A stretch of DNA of 64,000 nucleotides from Thalassolituus maritimus (GTDB lineage: Bacteria > Pseudomonadota > Gammaproteobacteria > Pseudomonadales > Oceanobacteraceae), in NCBI GenBank assembly GCA_913019975.1, contig CAJWBH010000001.1, positions 310,001 to 374,000 of the forward strand. Reading direction: 5' to 3'. Every line of letters begins with the position of its first letter. Within the stretch, counting starts at the first letter, position 1. A program made the position numbers and the translations under genes. Below, piece after piece: positions 8,930-17,752 of the stretch. The notes under the pieces are model-generated. The model saw only the letters and a program-made list of their open reading frames with translations. It made no database searches and was not told where the DNA came from.

Positions 8930-8962
8930 CCAGCCTGGCTCGGTAAGAGTTGAGGTAACAGT

Positions 8963-9005
8963 CGGCAGATTCTGCCGTGAATTCTAGGCCGCCCAAATAG
9001 GCGGC
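8963..9005. terminator. Two hairpins between convergent genes
   Basis: CGGCAGA/TCTGCCG (8963-8977) and GCCGCC/GGCGGC (8988-9005, 6-nt loop) lie between the 63-aa gene and the convergent gene ending at 9021. Neither has a real U-run, so an intrinsic terminator role is plausible but not shown. Confidence 0.4.
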
Positions 9006-9020
9006 ACAGGTCTTTCGCGC

Positions 9021-9638
9021 TTATTCAGCGTTGGCGGTTTGCTGTTCTTCGTCGTACTCGTTTGCTGCTTCTGTCTGAGTTTCCAATGCGGCCGGTGCTT
9101 TTTCGATCGCGCTGGTTTCAGGGTAGTGAGTCGACTCTTCGTTGCTGCTGTCTTTAGCCGCAGTGTCAGGTGCTGCCGCCCGCTCTTCAGCCTGTGGCTT
9201 CGGTGTTTCCTGCTTGTTTGCCATAGAGGCTTCTTTCTCTGCCTGCTTGGCTGCCTTCTCGCGTTGCTTTTCTATCTTAGCGATCTGGCGATCCTGCTGT
9301 GTCCAATATCCGGTACGGAACTCGACATCACGCACACCGTTTTCTTCGGCGATGCTGTCTGCGATTGACTTGGCGGCATCGTCGGCATCGCGAGCCATCA
9401 GCTTACGTTCAGACGCATCAATACAGGAGAACAGATCCAGCAATGCGCTTGAGAGTACTTCCTGGGCTACATCATCACGACCTTTGCGGAACCGACGTGC
9501 GATCATGCTCAGCATGGCAAGGTCGTTCGCATCGAGGCGCAGCTTCAGCTCTGCCAGAGAGAGTTCTTTCTCGCGTTGCTCACGCTCTTCTTCGTAATAT
9601 TTTCCAATCAGGGCGTGTGTCTGTGTGGTCTCGGTCAT
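9021..9638 (-). CDS. Hypothetical acidic coiled-coil protein
   Basis: 205 residues from ATG 9638; a TTG at 9668 would add ten. Residues about 10-120 are helical and charged, including DANDLAMLSMIARRFRKGRDD, shown here only as the start of a helical core, and RTGYWTQQDRQIAKIEKQ; the C-terminal 75 residues are a low-complexity Ala/Glu/Thr-rich tail. No signal peptide or membrane segment. I do not recognise a family. The low-complexity tail suggests a flexible tether. Confidence 0.65.
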   Translation of the reverse strand: MTETTQTHALIGKYYEEEREQREKELSLAELKLRLDANDLAMLSMIARRFRKGRDDVAQEVLSSALLDLFSCIDASERKLMARDADDAAKSIADSIAEENGVRDVEFRTGYWTQQDRQIAKIEKQREKAAKQAEKEASMANKQETPKPQAEERAAAPDTAAKDSSNEESTHYPETSAIEKAPAALETQTEAANEYDEEQQTANAE

Positions 9639-9754
9639 GGTTGATGGCGTCCGTAAAGTAATTCGCAAACGCGTACTTTAGCGATAACCCTCCTTAGTGT
9701 GCAACTGCAGGATAGTCGTTTATGATAGGCCTAATCTAAGTAGTCAGGTGATGT

Positions 9755-10072
9755 ATGAGTCAGGAGCGCACAGCACAGATAATTGAGCAGAAACTGGCAA
9801 CGTTGGAGCCCCAATTTTTGCGAATAGACAACGAAAGTCATATGCACTCCGGTCCGGCGACAGACTCCCACTTCAAGGTGACTCTCGTCTCTTCTGCCTT
9901 TGATGGTGTTCGTACGGTGGCTCGTCACCAGAAAGTGTACGGCATACTCAGTGATGAGCTGGCAGGGCCTGTCCACGCGCTTTCTCTGCACCTTCATACC
10001 CCAGAAGAATGGCAGACAGACTCAACTATTCCCGATTCTCCCGCGTGCATGGGGGGCAGTAAGCATGATTGA
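9755..10072 (+). CDS. bolA: BolA-family protein
   Basis: 105 residues with the class-II KH-like BolA fold: ESHMHSGP near residue 27 followed by DSHFKVTLVSSAFDG and the final HALSLHLHTPEEW. BolA proteins bind monothiol glutaredoxins and [2Fe-2S] clusters and affect morphology and transcription. The invariant C-terminal His is in SLHLHTP. Its stop overlaps the start of the START-domain gene (8 bp), so the two are co-translated. Confidence 0.9.
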   Translation: MSQERTAQIIEQKLATLEPQFLRIDNESHMHSGPATDSHFKVTLVSSAFDGVRTVARHQKVYGILSDELAGPVHALSLHLHTPEEWQTDSTIPDSPACMGGSKHD

Positions 10073-10721
10073 TAGATTGATCGGGTTTGCGCTGGCTACT
10101 ACGGCATTGGTGTTCACATCGGTGGCTGCTGCCGGTGATTGGGAAGAAGTGGCGTACGATAAAGACGAAGATATCCGCGTATATACCCGCTACGTCGAAG
10201 GCTCCGATATGAAAGCGTTTAAAGGCGTCACAACGCTTGAAAGTACAGTAACGGCGCCGGTTGCTCTGCTACAGGATGTTAAACGCGCTCATGAGTGGGT
10301 GTTTAATTGCAAGGCAATGGACCTGATTGAAGAGATAGCACCAAATAACGCTACCTACTACACAGTGACGTCTATGCCTTGGCCTGTGAAAAACCGCGAT
10401 AACATCAGCGAATCACTGGTGACACAGGACGCCAGCTCTGGCGTTGTCACAGTGACCATTCAGGCGCGCAATGATATTTTCCCGTCAAACGATGACCATG
10501 TCCGGATTCGTGAACTGGATGCGACCTGGACGCTCGAGCCGCAGGCAGACGGCTTGTTAAAGGTGACGTACGAGGCGCATGCCGATCCTGGTGGTGGCTT
10601 ACCGTCCTGGTTGGTGAATAGCTTTGTCGTTGAAGCACCTCTGAATACCCTGCGTGATTTCCGCGAACTGGTGGTTGATGAAAAATACCAGTCGGCCTCA
10701 CGGGAATATATAACGCACTGA
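10065..10721 (+). CDS. START-domain lipid-binding-like exported protein
   Basis: 218 residues beginning at the ATG that overlaps the bolA stop; this start gives a clean signal peptide (MIDRLIGFALATTALVF... cleaved near AAAGD), whereas the longer open frame to 9900 only reads the bolA shadow. The mature part is a helix-grip START domain, with DWEEVAYDKDEDIRVYTR at its start and SMPWPVKNRD in the middle. Proteins of this kind in gammaproteobacteria are periplasmic and of unknown ligand. Confidence 0.8.
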   Translation: MIDRLIGFALATTALVFTSVAAAGDWEEVAYDKDEDIRVYTRYVEGSDMKAFKGVTTLESTVTAPVALLQDVKRAHEWVFNCKAMDLIEEIAPNNATYYTVTSMPWPVKNRDNISESLVTQDASSGVVTVTIQARNDIFPSNDDHVRIRELDATWTLEPQADGLLKVTYEAHADPGGGLPSWLVNSFVVEAPLNTLRDFRELVVDEKYQSASREYITH

Positions 10722-10742
10722 TTTAAAAAGGCTTTTTTAGAT

Positions 10743-10760
10743 TTGTAATATTGCTGTCAT
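10743..10760 (+). promoter_or_regulatory. Candidate Pho box for the pstS-like gene
   Basis: TTGTAAT-ATTG-CTGTCAT: two 7-bp direct repeats spaced by 4 bp, the second identical to the PhoB half-site CTGTCAT and the first differing at two positions. A TACTCT -10-like element lies ten bases downstream (10771-10776), the usual geometry when the Pho box replaces the -35. Confidence 0.5.
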
Positions 10761-10806
10761 AAAAGTCAGGTACTCTCCGACGCTGGTGAATAGAGTAGTA
10801 CCTACT

Positions 10807-12177
10807 ATGCGCATTTTCGTAATTGTCACAGCACTGTTGTTATCTTTCGCGGGCCTGCCGTCTCTGGCACAGCAGCCGGAGTCGCTTTTCAGCGATATTT
10901 CCTCTGGGCGTTATCAGCATCTTTTTCGTATTGATGGCTCCAACACCATTGGTGCAGAGCTTGGTCCTGCTTTAGCTGAAGCCTGGCTGACCAGTCACGG
11001 TGCCAGCCAGTTATCCCGCGTTCCTATGGCGGAGAATGAGACCCGTATTACAGGCTACCTTGATAGTGTTGGTTCTCACGTGATTATCGATATCGCCGCC
11101 CACGGTTCAGGCACCGGGTTTAAAGCCCTGTCTAAGGGGCTGACCGACATTGCCGCCGCGTCTCGTCCGGTAAAAGCCAGCGAAGCGGCGATGATACCAA
11201 CGGCGGACCTGACCAGTGTTGAAAGTGAACATATTGTTGGCATCGACGGTCTGGCCATCATCGTTGATCCCTCAAACCCGCTTAATGCGTTGAGCGTGGA
11301 CGCTCTCCGCAATATTTTCTCAGGTCAGGTCGCTAACTGGAAAGAGGTTGGTGGTCCGGACATGCCAGTCAGTATCTTTGCACGTGATGACAAGTCAGGT
11401 ACCTGGGATAGCTTCCGTCATATGGTATTAGGTAAGACTCCACTGGCTGAGACTGCTGAGCGCTTTGAATCGAATAACGACCTTTCTGATCGGGTTAGCG
11501 GCGTTCGCGGCGCGATCGGATTTGTCGGCCTCCCCGCGGTGCGTCAATCGAAGCTGCTGTCGGTATCGGTGGGAGATGTAGCAGCGCTGGCGCCAGATCG
11601 CCTGACGGTTGCGACTGAGGATTATGCCTTGTCCCGTCGTTTATACATGTACACCGCGGGTACATCAGATAACCCCTACGCACGAGACTTCCTGCGTTTT
11701 GTCGCGACCGAGGGGCAGGAGCAGGTGGCTGCGACAGGCTTTATTTCACAGGATGTTTCTGCAGTTCGCCCAGAGAATACTGCCAGCTTGCCTTCAGAAA
11801 TACGTCAGCGGGTTGAAGGCGCCTATCGCCTGAGTGTTAATTTCCGCTTCAAGGACGGTTCCGCCCGGCTGGATAACAAAGCCCAGCGTGACGTAGAACG
11901 CCTTGTGAAGTACCTGAGTAACAATCCAGATGCTGATGTAATGCTGTTCGGTTACGCGTCTGAAAGCGACGACCTGAATCGTGCTCACCTGTTGTCCAAG
12001 CATCGGGCCATGGCGGTCAGTCGGGCATTGAAGCAGGAGGCGCTCTATCCGGATGAGATTGATGGATTTGGTGCGGAGGCACCACTGGCGCGCATAGAAG
12101 GAAACGATGGCCGTCAGAAGAACAGTCGGGTGGAAGTCTGGATTCGCCCACCGCATTCAATCGCCGAAGCGCTGTAA
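10807..12177 (+). CDS. PstS-like phosphate-binding protein fused to OmpA C-terminal domain
   Basis: 456 residues. A signal peptide (MRIFVIVTALLLSFAG...) precedes a PBP-like domain (about 25-310) with RIDGSNTIGAELGP and the substrate-loop-like GSGTGFKAL and DDKSGTWDSF; residues about 340-450 form an OmpA/MotB peptidoglycan-binding domain with NFRFKDGSARLD, LFGYASESDD and NSRVEVWI. It would tether a phosphate-binding module to the cell wall. I chose ATG 10807 over the GTG at 10786 because it starts the signal peptide directly. The candidate Pho box upstream suggests induction by phosphate starvation. No pstCAB genes are adjacent. Confidence 0.82.
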   Translation: MRIFVIVTALLLSFAGLPSLAQQPESLFSDISSGRYQHLFRIDGSNTIGAELGPALAEAWLTSHGASQLSRVPMAENETRITGYLDSVGSHVIIDIAAHGSGTGFKALSKGLTDIAAASRPVKASEAAMIPTADLTSVESEHIVGIDGLAIIVDPSNPLNALSVDALRNIFSGQVANWKEVGGPDMPVSIFARDDKSGTWDSFRHMVLGKTPLAETAERFESNNDLSDRVSGVRGAIGFVGLPAVRQSKLLSVSVGDVAALAPDRLTVATEDYALSRRLYMYTAGTSDNPYARDFLRFVATEGQEQVAATGFISQDVSAVRPENTASLPSEIRQRVEGAYRLSVNFRFKDGSARLDNKAQRDVERLVKYLSNNPDADVMLFGYASESDDLNRAHLLSKHRAMAVSRALKQEALYPDEIDGFGAEAPLARIEGNDGRQKNSRVEVWIRPPHSIAEAL

Positions 12178-12213
12178 CGCGCTTCGCGATTGGCCGGACG
12201 TCGCTCTGATAGA

Positions 12214-12798
12214 TCAGGCGGCGCCGTGCATCATCAGATAAAGTTCGACGACTGCCGCAGGAATGTTGGCGCACATACGGTCGGACAGGTCAGCATCTTC
12301 ATCGATATCCGCCATTTCTGGCTCATCCATAAACAGCCCTGATGCATACATGATCGGGAACAGGTGCTGAGCCACGATTTCCTCACGGTCGGCATACCAG
12401 GCTTCTTCGTTAAGCAGAACGGCTGACATAAAGCCCATTGCCCAGCTTTCGAGTGGTGGTTCGTTTTCATCGTCGATCAATGTCAGATCCGTAGGGACGG
12501 GAAAGTCCTGACCGGAATCCAGCCACGCCTGTATCTCTTTCGACAGCTGGCTCATCAGGGTATCAACTTCCTGACGTTCCGCTTTCGAGAAACCGGGTTG
12601 TGCTTCAAACGCACAATCCCATAGGGTTTGTTGGTCCATGCCAGAGGCACCCGAAGGGCCCGTCAGAAGGCCGGTAATGAAACCGTGTACAGCGAAGAAA
12701 TCAAAGCTATCGTTGCGCTCTGCTTCGTCTTCAAGCAGAGTGCCGAGTCGTTCGAGTTCTTCTTCGGTAAGGGTTGGGATACTATTCAGATCAGTCAT
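12214..12798 (-). CDS. UPF0149 (YgfB/YecA) family protein
   Basis: 194 residues, strongly acidic, all-helical. FDFFAVHGFITGLLTGP near residue 33 and the SWAMGFMSAV helix are typical of UPF0149. The C-terminal SEC-C zinc motif of YecA is absent, so it is the short form. Family function is unresolved. It diverges from the YgjP-like gene with a 47-bp gap, likely sharing a promoter region. Confidence 0.8.
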   Translation of the reverse strand: MTDLNSIPTLTEEELERLGTLLEDEAERNDSFDFFAVHGFITGLLTGPSGASGMDQQTLWDCAFEAQPGFSKAERQEVDTLMSQLSKEIQAWLDSGQDFPVPTDLTLIDDENEPPLESWAMGFMSAVLLNEEAWYADREEIVAQHLFPIMYASGLFMDEPEMADIDEDADLSDRMCANIPAAVVELYLMMHGAA

Positions 12799-12845
12799 AT
12801 ATTCAGAAATCAGATTAACTTAATTCGGGCAATCGTATCAGGCTT

Positions 12846-13550
12846 ATGAGACAGCGGAAATCCTACCGGCAGGAATTATGGTTAGATGTCGCCGGAGAAC
12901 AGGTAAAAGTACTGCTGAGTGCGTCCGTCCGGAAGTCGATTCGCCTGCAAGTGAACTCAGAAGGTGACGTTGATATCCGAGTGCCGGTCGGTACTCCCAA
13001 GAGCGATGTACTGACCTTTGTTCGTCGACATGAGAGCTGGCTGAGTGAGCGCCGCGAGGCGGTGAGAGAGCGCGATCGTAAGCGCGCCGCATCGGTAACT
13101 CTTTATGGCCGTGAACTGCCCATTATGGAAAGTGCGCTGGGTGAATTTCTGGTCACTGATCAGCAAGTATGGATGCCACTGGAGTGGTCGCAGGAGAAAC
13201 GCGATAAGGCACTCGATAAATGGCAGCGAGAAGAAGCACGCCTCTGTTTCACGCGTTTAATCGAACAATGGTGGCCACGTTTCACCAAACCCGGCCGTGA
13301 GCGTCCCGTATTGCGCGTAAAGCGGATGCGTACGCGCTGGGGCAGTCTCTCTAAGAAGGGTTACATCAACCTGAATCTGGCTCTTCTGTCGCTGCCTGAG
13401 GATCTTATTGAGCTGGTGGTTGTTCACGAACTTTGTCATCTCGAACATTTCGATCATGGTCCGGGGTTTAAAGCTTGTATGACATCTTGCTTACCGGACT
13501 GGCGTGCGCGCGACAAGCGAATCAATCAGGCGGGTCTGATGCTGCTTTAA
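12846..13550 (+). CDS. YgjP-like zinc metallopeptidase (DUF45)
   Basis: 234 residues. The C-terminal zinc site reads HELCHLEHFDHGPGF: HExxH plus a third His, as in YgjP/WLM and SprT-like proteins. RMRTRWGSLSKKGYINLN is the preceding family signature. No export signal, so cytosolic. Substrate unknown. The stop codon lies inside a 26-bp perfect palindrome. Confidence 0.85.
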   Translation: MRQRKSYRQELWLDVAGEQVKVLLSASVRKSIRLQVNSEGDVDIRVPVGTPKSDVLTFVRRHESWLSERREAVRERDRKRAASVTLYGRELPIMESALGEFLVTDQQVWMPLEWSQEKRDKALDKWQREEARLCFTRLIEQWWPRFTKPGRERPVLRVKRMRTRWGSLSKKGYINLNLALLSLPEDLIELVVVHELCHLEHFDHGPGFKACMTSCLPDWRARDKRINQAGLMLL

Positions 13551-13561
13551 AGCAGCATCAG
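13536..13561. repeat. 26-bp perfect palindrome across a stop codon
   Basis: CTGATGCTGCTTT/AAAGCAGCATCAG is a perfect palindrome with no loop, containing the TAA of the YgjP-like gene, 21 bp before the convergent deacetylase stop. It could fold as a hairpin in either transcript but has no U-run. Confidence 0.6.
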
Positions 13562-13581
13562 GTCACCTGCAATACGCTCTC

Positions 13582-14622
13582 TTATCGATTACTGACGTCT
13601 GTGTTCACCCACAACTGCGAATACCAGTAGAAACGGCCAGGTTGGCTCAGACTGGGAGCAGTGCAGTTATAGCGGCCCCGGCCAGCAGTGATGGCGTTCG
13701 GTTGCTGCATCTCCACGGTCATGATTTTACCTTCGACAGACGTTTCTATATCCAACTCTCCAGCGCCGGCGGCATAGCATTGCAGTTGCGCGGGCTTGAA
13801 GTCGTCCACATCAATGGTCAGGGTGAGTTCTGGTGGGTTATTTTCCAGTACGGGGTCTCGCACCTGATCGGCTGAAATCGAAAACGGCAGGCTCATAAGC
13901 TTGGTCGCAAGAGTGTCTGTGTTGGCATACACCCCAGAGGCCGGGAACCGCGCTATGACCTGCGGATGAGCGCTCTGACCAACGGCGCCGCTCTGTTGAC
14001 CGAAAGCAATGTAACCATGATCTTCCAGCCATTCGGCCATCTCCAGTGTGTACTCGCCGTAGGGGTAGGCAAACATACGGGTTGATGATCCGGTCTCTGC
14101 CTTAATACGTGCTTCCGCTTGTTTGATTTCGTTTTCCCACCAGTCTTCGGCATCCTGACCTTCAGGGGTTTCCAGTAAGTAGGGGTGGCTGCGTGTATGG
14201 TTGGCAATGACAGCTCCACCGTCTTTAATCTCGCGAAGCTGATCCCAGGTCATCATGTCGGCGTATTTCTTATCCACCGGGTCAGTACTGGTGAACATAG
14301 TAAATGACCAGCCGCGTTTCTTAAGTTCTGGCCAGGCATTCTCGTAGACTGACAGATACGCATCGTCGAACGTAATTGCGACGGCACGCTCGGGTAAGGG
14401 CTCACCGGTCATGATCGACTGCAGCGCTTCTTCGAGGTTCACCACGGTCATGTTCTTTTCTTCCAGCAAGGTCATATGTTCGCGGAAGACCTCGGGTGTC
14501 ACACTGGTAATGGCCGGGGTCGAAGCATTGACGTGGTGGTACTGCAGGATCACCAGTGCGTTTGCCAGGCCCGGAAACAGGGCGCTCATAATGAATACAG
14601 CAAAGATCAATCGGTGCGTCAT
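13582..14622 (-). CDS. Exported polysaccharide deacetylase
   Basis: 346 residues with a signal peptide (cleavage near ANALV). The NodB-type domain (about 30-250) shows the metal Asp pair in ITFDDAY, the HxxxH pair in NHTRSHP and the downstream FAYPYGEY motif. It starts with VILQYHHV, as in PgaB-like deacetylases. About 95 extra C-terminal residues form a beta-rich module with two cysteines that I do not recognise. It probably trims N-acetyl groups from an envelope or matrix polysaccharide; no pga genes are nearby. Confidence 0.85.
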   Translation of the reverse strand: MTHRLIFAVFIMSALFPGLANALVILQYHHVNASTPAITSVTPEVFREHMTLLEEKNMTVVNLEEALQSIMTGEPLPERAVAITFDDAYLSVYENAWPELKKRGWSFTMFTSTDPVDKKYADMMTWDQLREIKDGGAVIANHTRSHPYLLETPEGQDAEDWWENEIKQAEARIKAETGSSTRMFAYPYGEYTLEMAEWLEDHGYIAFGQQSGAVGQSAHPQVIARFPASGVYANTDTLATKLMSLPFSISADQVRDPVLENNPPELTLTIDVDDFKPAQLQCYAAGAGELDIETSVEGKIMTVEMQQPNAITAGRGRYNCTAPSLSQPGRFYWYSQLWVNTDVSNR

Positions 14623-14675
14623 ATAGTCCTCAGAGTTGGCTCTCTATTCGTAATAGCTTCTATCGTGGTCAGCTG

Positions 14676-15263
14676 TTAGCCGTGCCGATAGCGTAATCGT
14701 TGATAGGCGGAGCTGACTTTGCGGAACGCCTCTGCGTCGCCGCCTTTGTCTGGATGATGCTGACTCGCCAGCCGTCGGTATTGCTGTCGGATGGTACTGA
14801 GATCTACCGGAGGCGTCAGCTCCAGCATAGCCAGATCATCGTCGTAATGTTCTGGTATGACCATGCGCTGCCAGAAATCGTTCAACAGGGCGTCGACGCT
14901 GGCCTGATCTGTATCCAGATTGTTCAGATCGAGATAATACTCAGCGAGTGCATCGTGTTGGTCGGGCAGGTCGCTCCCGCTGTCGGTTTTTAAAGGAACG
15001 AGTCCTATATCCAGTGCACTGATCTGAAGGTAACCCCGCGCATCCTCAAGCCAACGATTTCGCAATCGATACAGGGCATGCATGACGATGAAGTTAGCCC
15101 GGAACAGAGTCATAGAATCGCTCAGGGCATCTTCACGAAATATGCCTTGCTCTGGGGCCTGTAACCACCGGATCAGTTCGTATTCCGGGCACCGGTGTCC
15201 GTCGGCAAGGTAAGTCGCTAACAGGTCGGTGACCAGATTGAGAGTGTCTTCTTCCATGCACAC
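14676..15263 (-). CDS. DnaJ-related co-chaperone-like protein
   Basis: 195 residues: an N-terminal DNA-J-related domain (about 1-125) and a C-terminal truncated J domain with the HPD motif in ASQHHPDKGGDAEAF. HPD is required to stimulate DnaK ATPase, so activity is plausible. No Gly/Phe or zinc region. It sits between the deacetylase and a small membrane-protein gene on the same strand. Confidence 0.82.
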   Translation of the reverse strand: MCMEEDTLNLVTDLLATYLADGHRCPEYELIRWLQAPEQGIFREDALSDSMTLFRANFIVMHALYRLRNRWLEDARGYLQISALDIGLVPLKTDSGSDLPDQHDALAEYYLDLNNLDTDQASVDALLNDFWQRMVIPEHYDDDLAMLELTPPVDLSTIRQQYRRLASQHHPDKGGDAEAFRKVSSAYQRLRYRHG

Positions 15264-15285
15264 AAGGTAGCACAGAGCGGAGCCG

Positions 15286-15555
15286 TCAGCTTCGTCTATC
15301 GGGGTCCGTTTCTTCGATCACGCGTCGGACAAAGCCGGGAAGGCGTGGACTGATGTGATTCAGACGCCTTGAGGTCACCGGATAACGACATCGCAGACGC
15401 TTCAGGTAACGCGACAGAGCGGGGATTGCTGGAACGAGCAGCGAAACGCCAAGGATGATCATCAGTAAACCAACGGGTACAGGCAATGGCAGAACGAGTA
15501 GCCCGGCAACGATCAGAAGGACGCCGCCGACAAGAGTTACACTGCGTCGGATCAT
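15286..15555 (-). CDS. Small PGPGW-like membrane protein
   Basis: 89 residues: two closely spaced hydrophobic helices (about 6-25 and 28-46) with LPLPVPVGLLMIILGVSLL between and within them, then a basic cytoplasmic tail. The arrangement resembles the PGPGW family of putative transmembrane proteins. Function unknown. It starts 80 bp from the divergent greB. Confidence 0.6.
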   Translation of the reverse strand: MIRRSVTLVGGVLLIVAGLLVLPLPVPVGLLMIILGVSLLVPAIPALSRYLKRLRCRYPVTSRRLNHISPRLPGFVRRVIEETDPDRRS

Positions 15556-15635
15556 TAGTTATGCTTTAGAAAAGCCTCAAAGGGCGCGTGCAAGTAGTGT
15601 GTGCGCTCAAACTACTGACCAGATGTTGCAATACG

Positions 15636-16172
15636 ATGACCGAAAATAAAAAGCCGCTGCCGCGCCGGGCACACCTGATTACACCGGGCGGGCTGAAAGC
15701 TCTTGAAGACGAGCACGATTTTTTATGGCGCCGCGAACGCCCGAAGGTAACCCAGGAGGTCTCTGACGCAGCTAAGCTCGGAGACCGCTCCGAGAACGCG
15801 GAATATATTTACGGTAAAAAGCGCCTGAGACAGATTGATAGTCGTCTCAGGTTTCTCGGCAAGCGCATTGAGGCAGTCACCGTAGTCGACCGCCCGCCCA
15901 CAGATCTGGATAAGGTTTTCTTCGGTGCCTGGATCGAACTGGAAGACGAAGAGGGCGAGATCCTGCGTTACCGTATCGTTGGCGAAGATGAGATCGACTT
16001 GCCGCATGGTTATATCAGCGTCGATGCGCCGCTGGCCCGTGGCGTAATCGGTAAGTTCGTTGATGATGAGGTGACGGTGCGCCTACCGAAAGGTGAGGCG
16101 ACGTACTTTATTGCCAGCGTACGGTACGAGCGACCTGACTGGGATAAGCGGCCCACACCCGAGTTCTCGTAA
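15636..16172 (+). CDS. greB: Transcript cleavage factor GreB
   Basis: Rescues backtracked RNA polymerase. From ATG 15636 it is 178 residues; the longer GTG-initiated frame to 15588 adds an unrelated, cysteine-rich leader and is unlikely. The N-terminal coiled coil carries the acidic tip LGDRSENAEY and a GreB-like KKRLRQIDSRL; the C-terminal FKBP-like domain ends with the RYERPDW region. GreB is preferred over GreA from the basic patch and LWRRERPKVT. Confidence 0.9.
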   Translation: MTENKKPLPRRAHLITPGGLKALEDEHDFLWRRERPKVTQEVSDAAKLGDRSENAEYIYGKKRLRQIDSRLRFLGKRIEAVTVVDRPPTDLDKVFFGAWIELEDEEGEILRYRIVGEDEIDLPHGYISVDAPLARGVIGKFVDDEVTVRLPKGEATYFIASVRYERPDWDKRPTPEFS

Positions 16173-16236
16173 GTGATCCCCGTACGGGAATATGACGCAC
16201 GGGCAGGTATGAACTAATCTTGAGCAAAGGAGGTGC

Positions 16237-16728
16237 ATGATGATGCAACGATGGCTGCTTACGCTGCTCGCTATACCGGCCCTGGCTCTGGCCGATAATC
16301 ACGCGGCTCACGGTTCAGGTTCGAACTCAGACGCTAAAGATGCGCTGTCAGAAGCCTATGTAATGCCGGTCTGGGTCGATGCAGTGACTCAGGTTTGCCC
16401 GTGGAAATCGGAAGATGCTGAAGGGTATATCCGTCTGATTCGGAAGAAGAACGACGATGGTAGTCACGGGCTGTTCGTACAATGGATACGGAAAGGAATT
16501 GCGGGTGCCCCGACCTCGGCGGTATCAACGTTGGCCGTAGAGCCGCTTGAAAAAGACTATCTGGTCAGAATTGAAATGCCGCAGCCGACCCTGGCGCGGG
16601 ATGCTTGTCGCCTCAAGGCGATGGCGGAAGATATGATGAATGAGCGACGTTACGAATTCGACCTGCTGCTCCGGGGGCCTGGCGACATGCAGGTCAATAT
16701 TACGCGTATGCTTGGCGGCGGAGTCTGA
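16237..16728 (+). CDS. Exported hypothetical protein
   Basis: About 163 residues with a signal peptide ending ALALADNH. An excellent ribosome site (AAAGGAGGTG) precedes three consecutive ATGs at 16237, 16240 and 16243; spacing favours the second or third. The mature protein has two cysteines (VCPWKSE and DACRLK) that could form a disulfide. No family recognised. It converges on ttcA. Confidence 0.7.
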   Translation: MMMQRWLLTLLAIPALALADNHAAHGSGSNSDAKDALSEAYVMPVWVDAVTQVCPWKSEDAEGYIRLIRKKNDDGSHGLFVQWIRKGIAGAPTSAVSTLAVEPLEKDYLVRIEMPQPTLARDACRLKAMAEDMMNERRYEFDLLLRGPGDMQVNITRMLGGGV

Positions 16729-16733
16729 GCGGG

Positions 16734-17696
16734 TCAGTCGTCCGACGCCAGAAGGTCAATGCGGGTACCCAGGTGGCTCTTATCCTGTTCGTCCTGCAGA
16801 CCTTCGAAGTTCCACAGTTCGCGATCGCCCAGCTGTGATGGCGCAACGTTACAGACAGCGGCAAAGATGTTTTCACTGCGTCCTGGTTGTTCTTTCTCCC
16901 ACTGAGCCAGCATTCCTTTGATGTTCTGACGCTGCAGGTTCTCTTGAGAACCGCACAGATTGCAGGGAATGATCGGGAATTCTTTCTCGATGGCAAACTT
17001 CTCAATGTCTTTTTCTTTGCAATACGCCAGAGGACGAATGAGAACGTGCTTTTTGTCGTCGCTGAGCAGCTTGGGCGGCATGGCCTTGAGCTTGCCGCCG
17101 TGGAACATATTCAGAAATAGAGTTTCGATGATGTCGTCACGGTGATGACCCAATGCAATCTTGTTGGCGCCAATCGATTCTGCATAGCCATACAGAGTAC
17201 CGCGGCGCAGGCGTGAGCATAGCCCGCAGGTGGTTTTTCCTTCAGGGATGATCTCTTTAACGACGCTGTAGGTGTCTTTCTCGATGATATGGTAGGGCAC
17301 GCCCACCTGTTCAAGGTAAGCCGGTAGGATATGCTCAGGGAAGCCTGGCTGTTTCTGATCCATATTGACGGCGATCAGCTCGAAGTTGACGGGCGCGCTC
17401 TTTTGCAGGCTCATCAGAATTTCCAGCATGGTGTAAGAGTCTTTGCCACCCGACAGACACACCATGATTTTGTCACCGTCTTCAATCATCCGGTAATCTT
17501 CGATGGCTTTGCCGACGTTACGACGAAGGCGCTTCTGGAGCTTGTTGAATTCGGTTCTGGATTTGCGTTCAGCTTGATTGGCTGCAGCTTCAGTAGCTTC
17601 TGCAGATAGCTCAGCGGCCGCTGGATCGAAGATCTCAGGCTGATAGCCTTCTTCAGGTTGTGAAACAGCAGATTCAGACACGTTCAATTCAGACAT
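16734..17696 (-). CDS. ttcA: tRNA 2-thiocytidine biosynthesis protein TtcA
   Basis: Thiolates C32 of certain tRNAs using an iron-sulfur cluster. The PP-loop SGGKDSYTM and the two CxxC pairs (CGLC and CNLC) are intact, as is LGHHRDD. About 50 N-terminal residues before the core are acidic and Ala-rich, an extension relative to the minimal protein. ATG 17696 behind GGGGTG is preferred over ATG 17708. Confidence 0.94.
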   Translation of the reverse strand: MSELNVSESAVSQPEEGYQPEIFDPAAAELSAEATEAAANQAERKSRTEFNKLQKRLRRNVGKAIEDYRMIEDGDKIMVCLSGGKDSYTMLEILMSLQKSAPVNFELIAVNMDQKQPGFPEHILPAYLEQVGVPYHIIEKDTYSVVKEIIPEGKTTCGLCSRLRRGTLYGYAESIGANKIALGHHRDDIIETLFLNMFHGGKLKAMPPKLLSDDKKHVLIRPLAYCKEKDIEKFAIEKEFPIIPCNLCGSQENLQRQNIKGMLAQWEKEQPGRSENIFAAVCNVAPSQLGDRELWNFEGLQDEQDKSHLGTRIDLLASDD

Positions 17697-17752
17697 ACAA
17701 CACCCCATGCGTAGGGTGCGCTTTATATCAGAATGCGGTGCTTATATAAACA

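Noticed and set aside
16173-16236. CCCGTACGGG palindrome after greB
   Set aside because: Only 10 bp, no U-run; too short to call a terminator.
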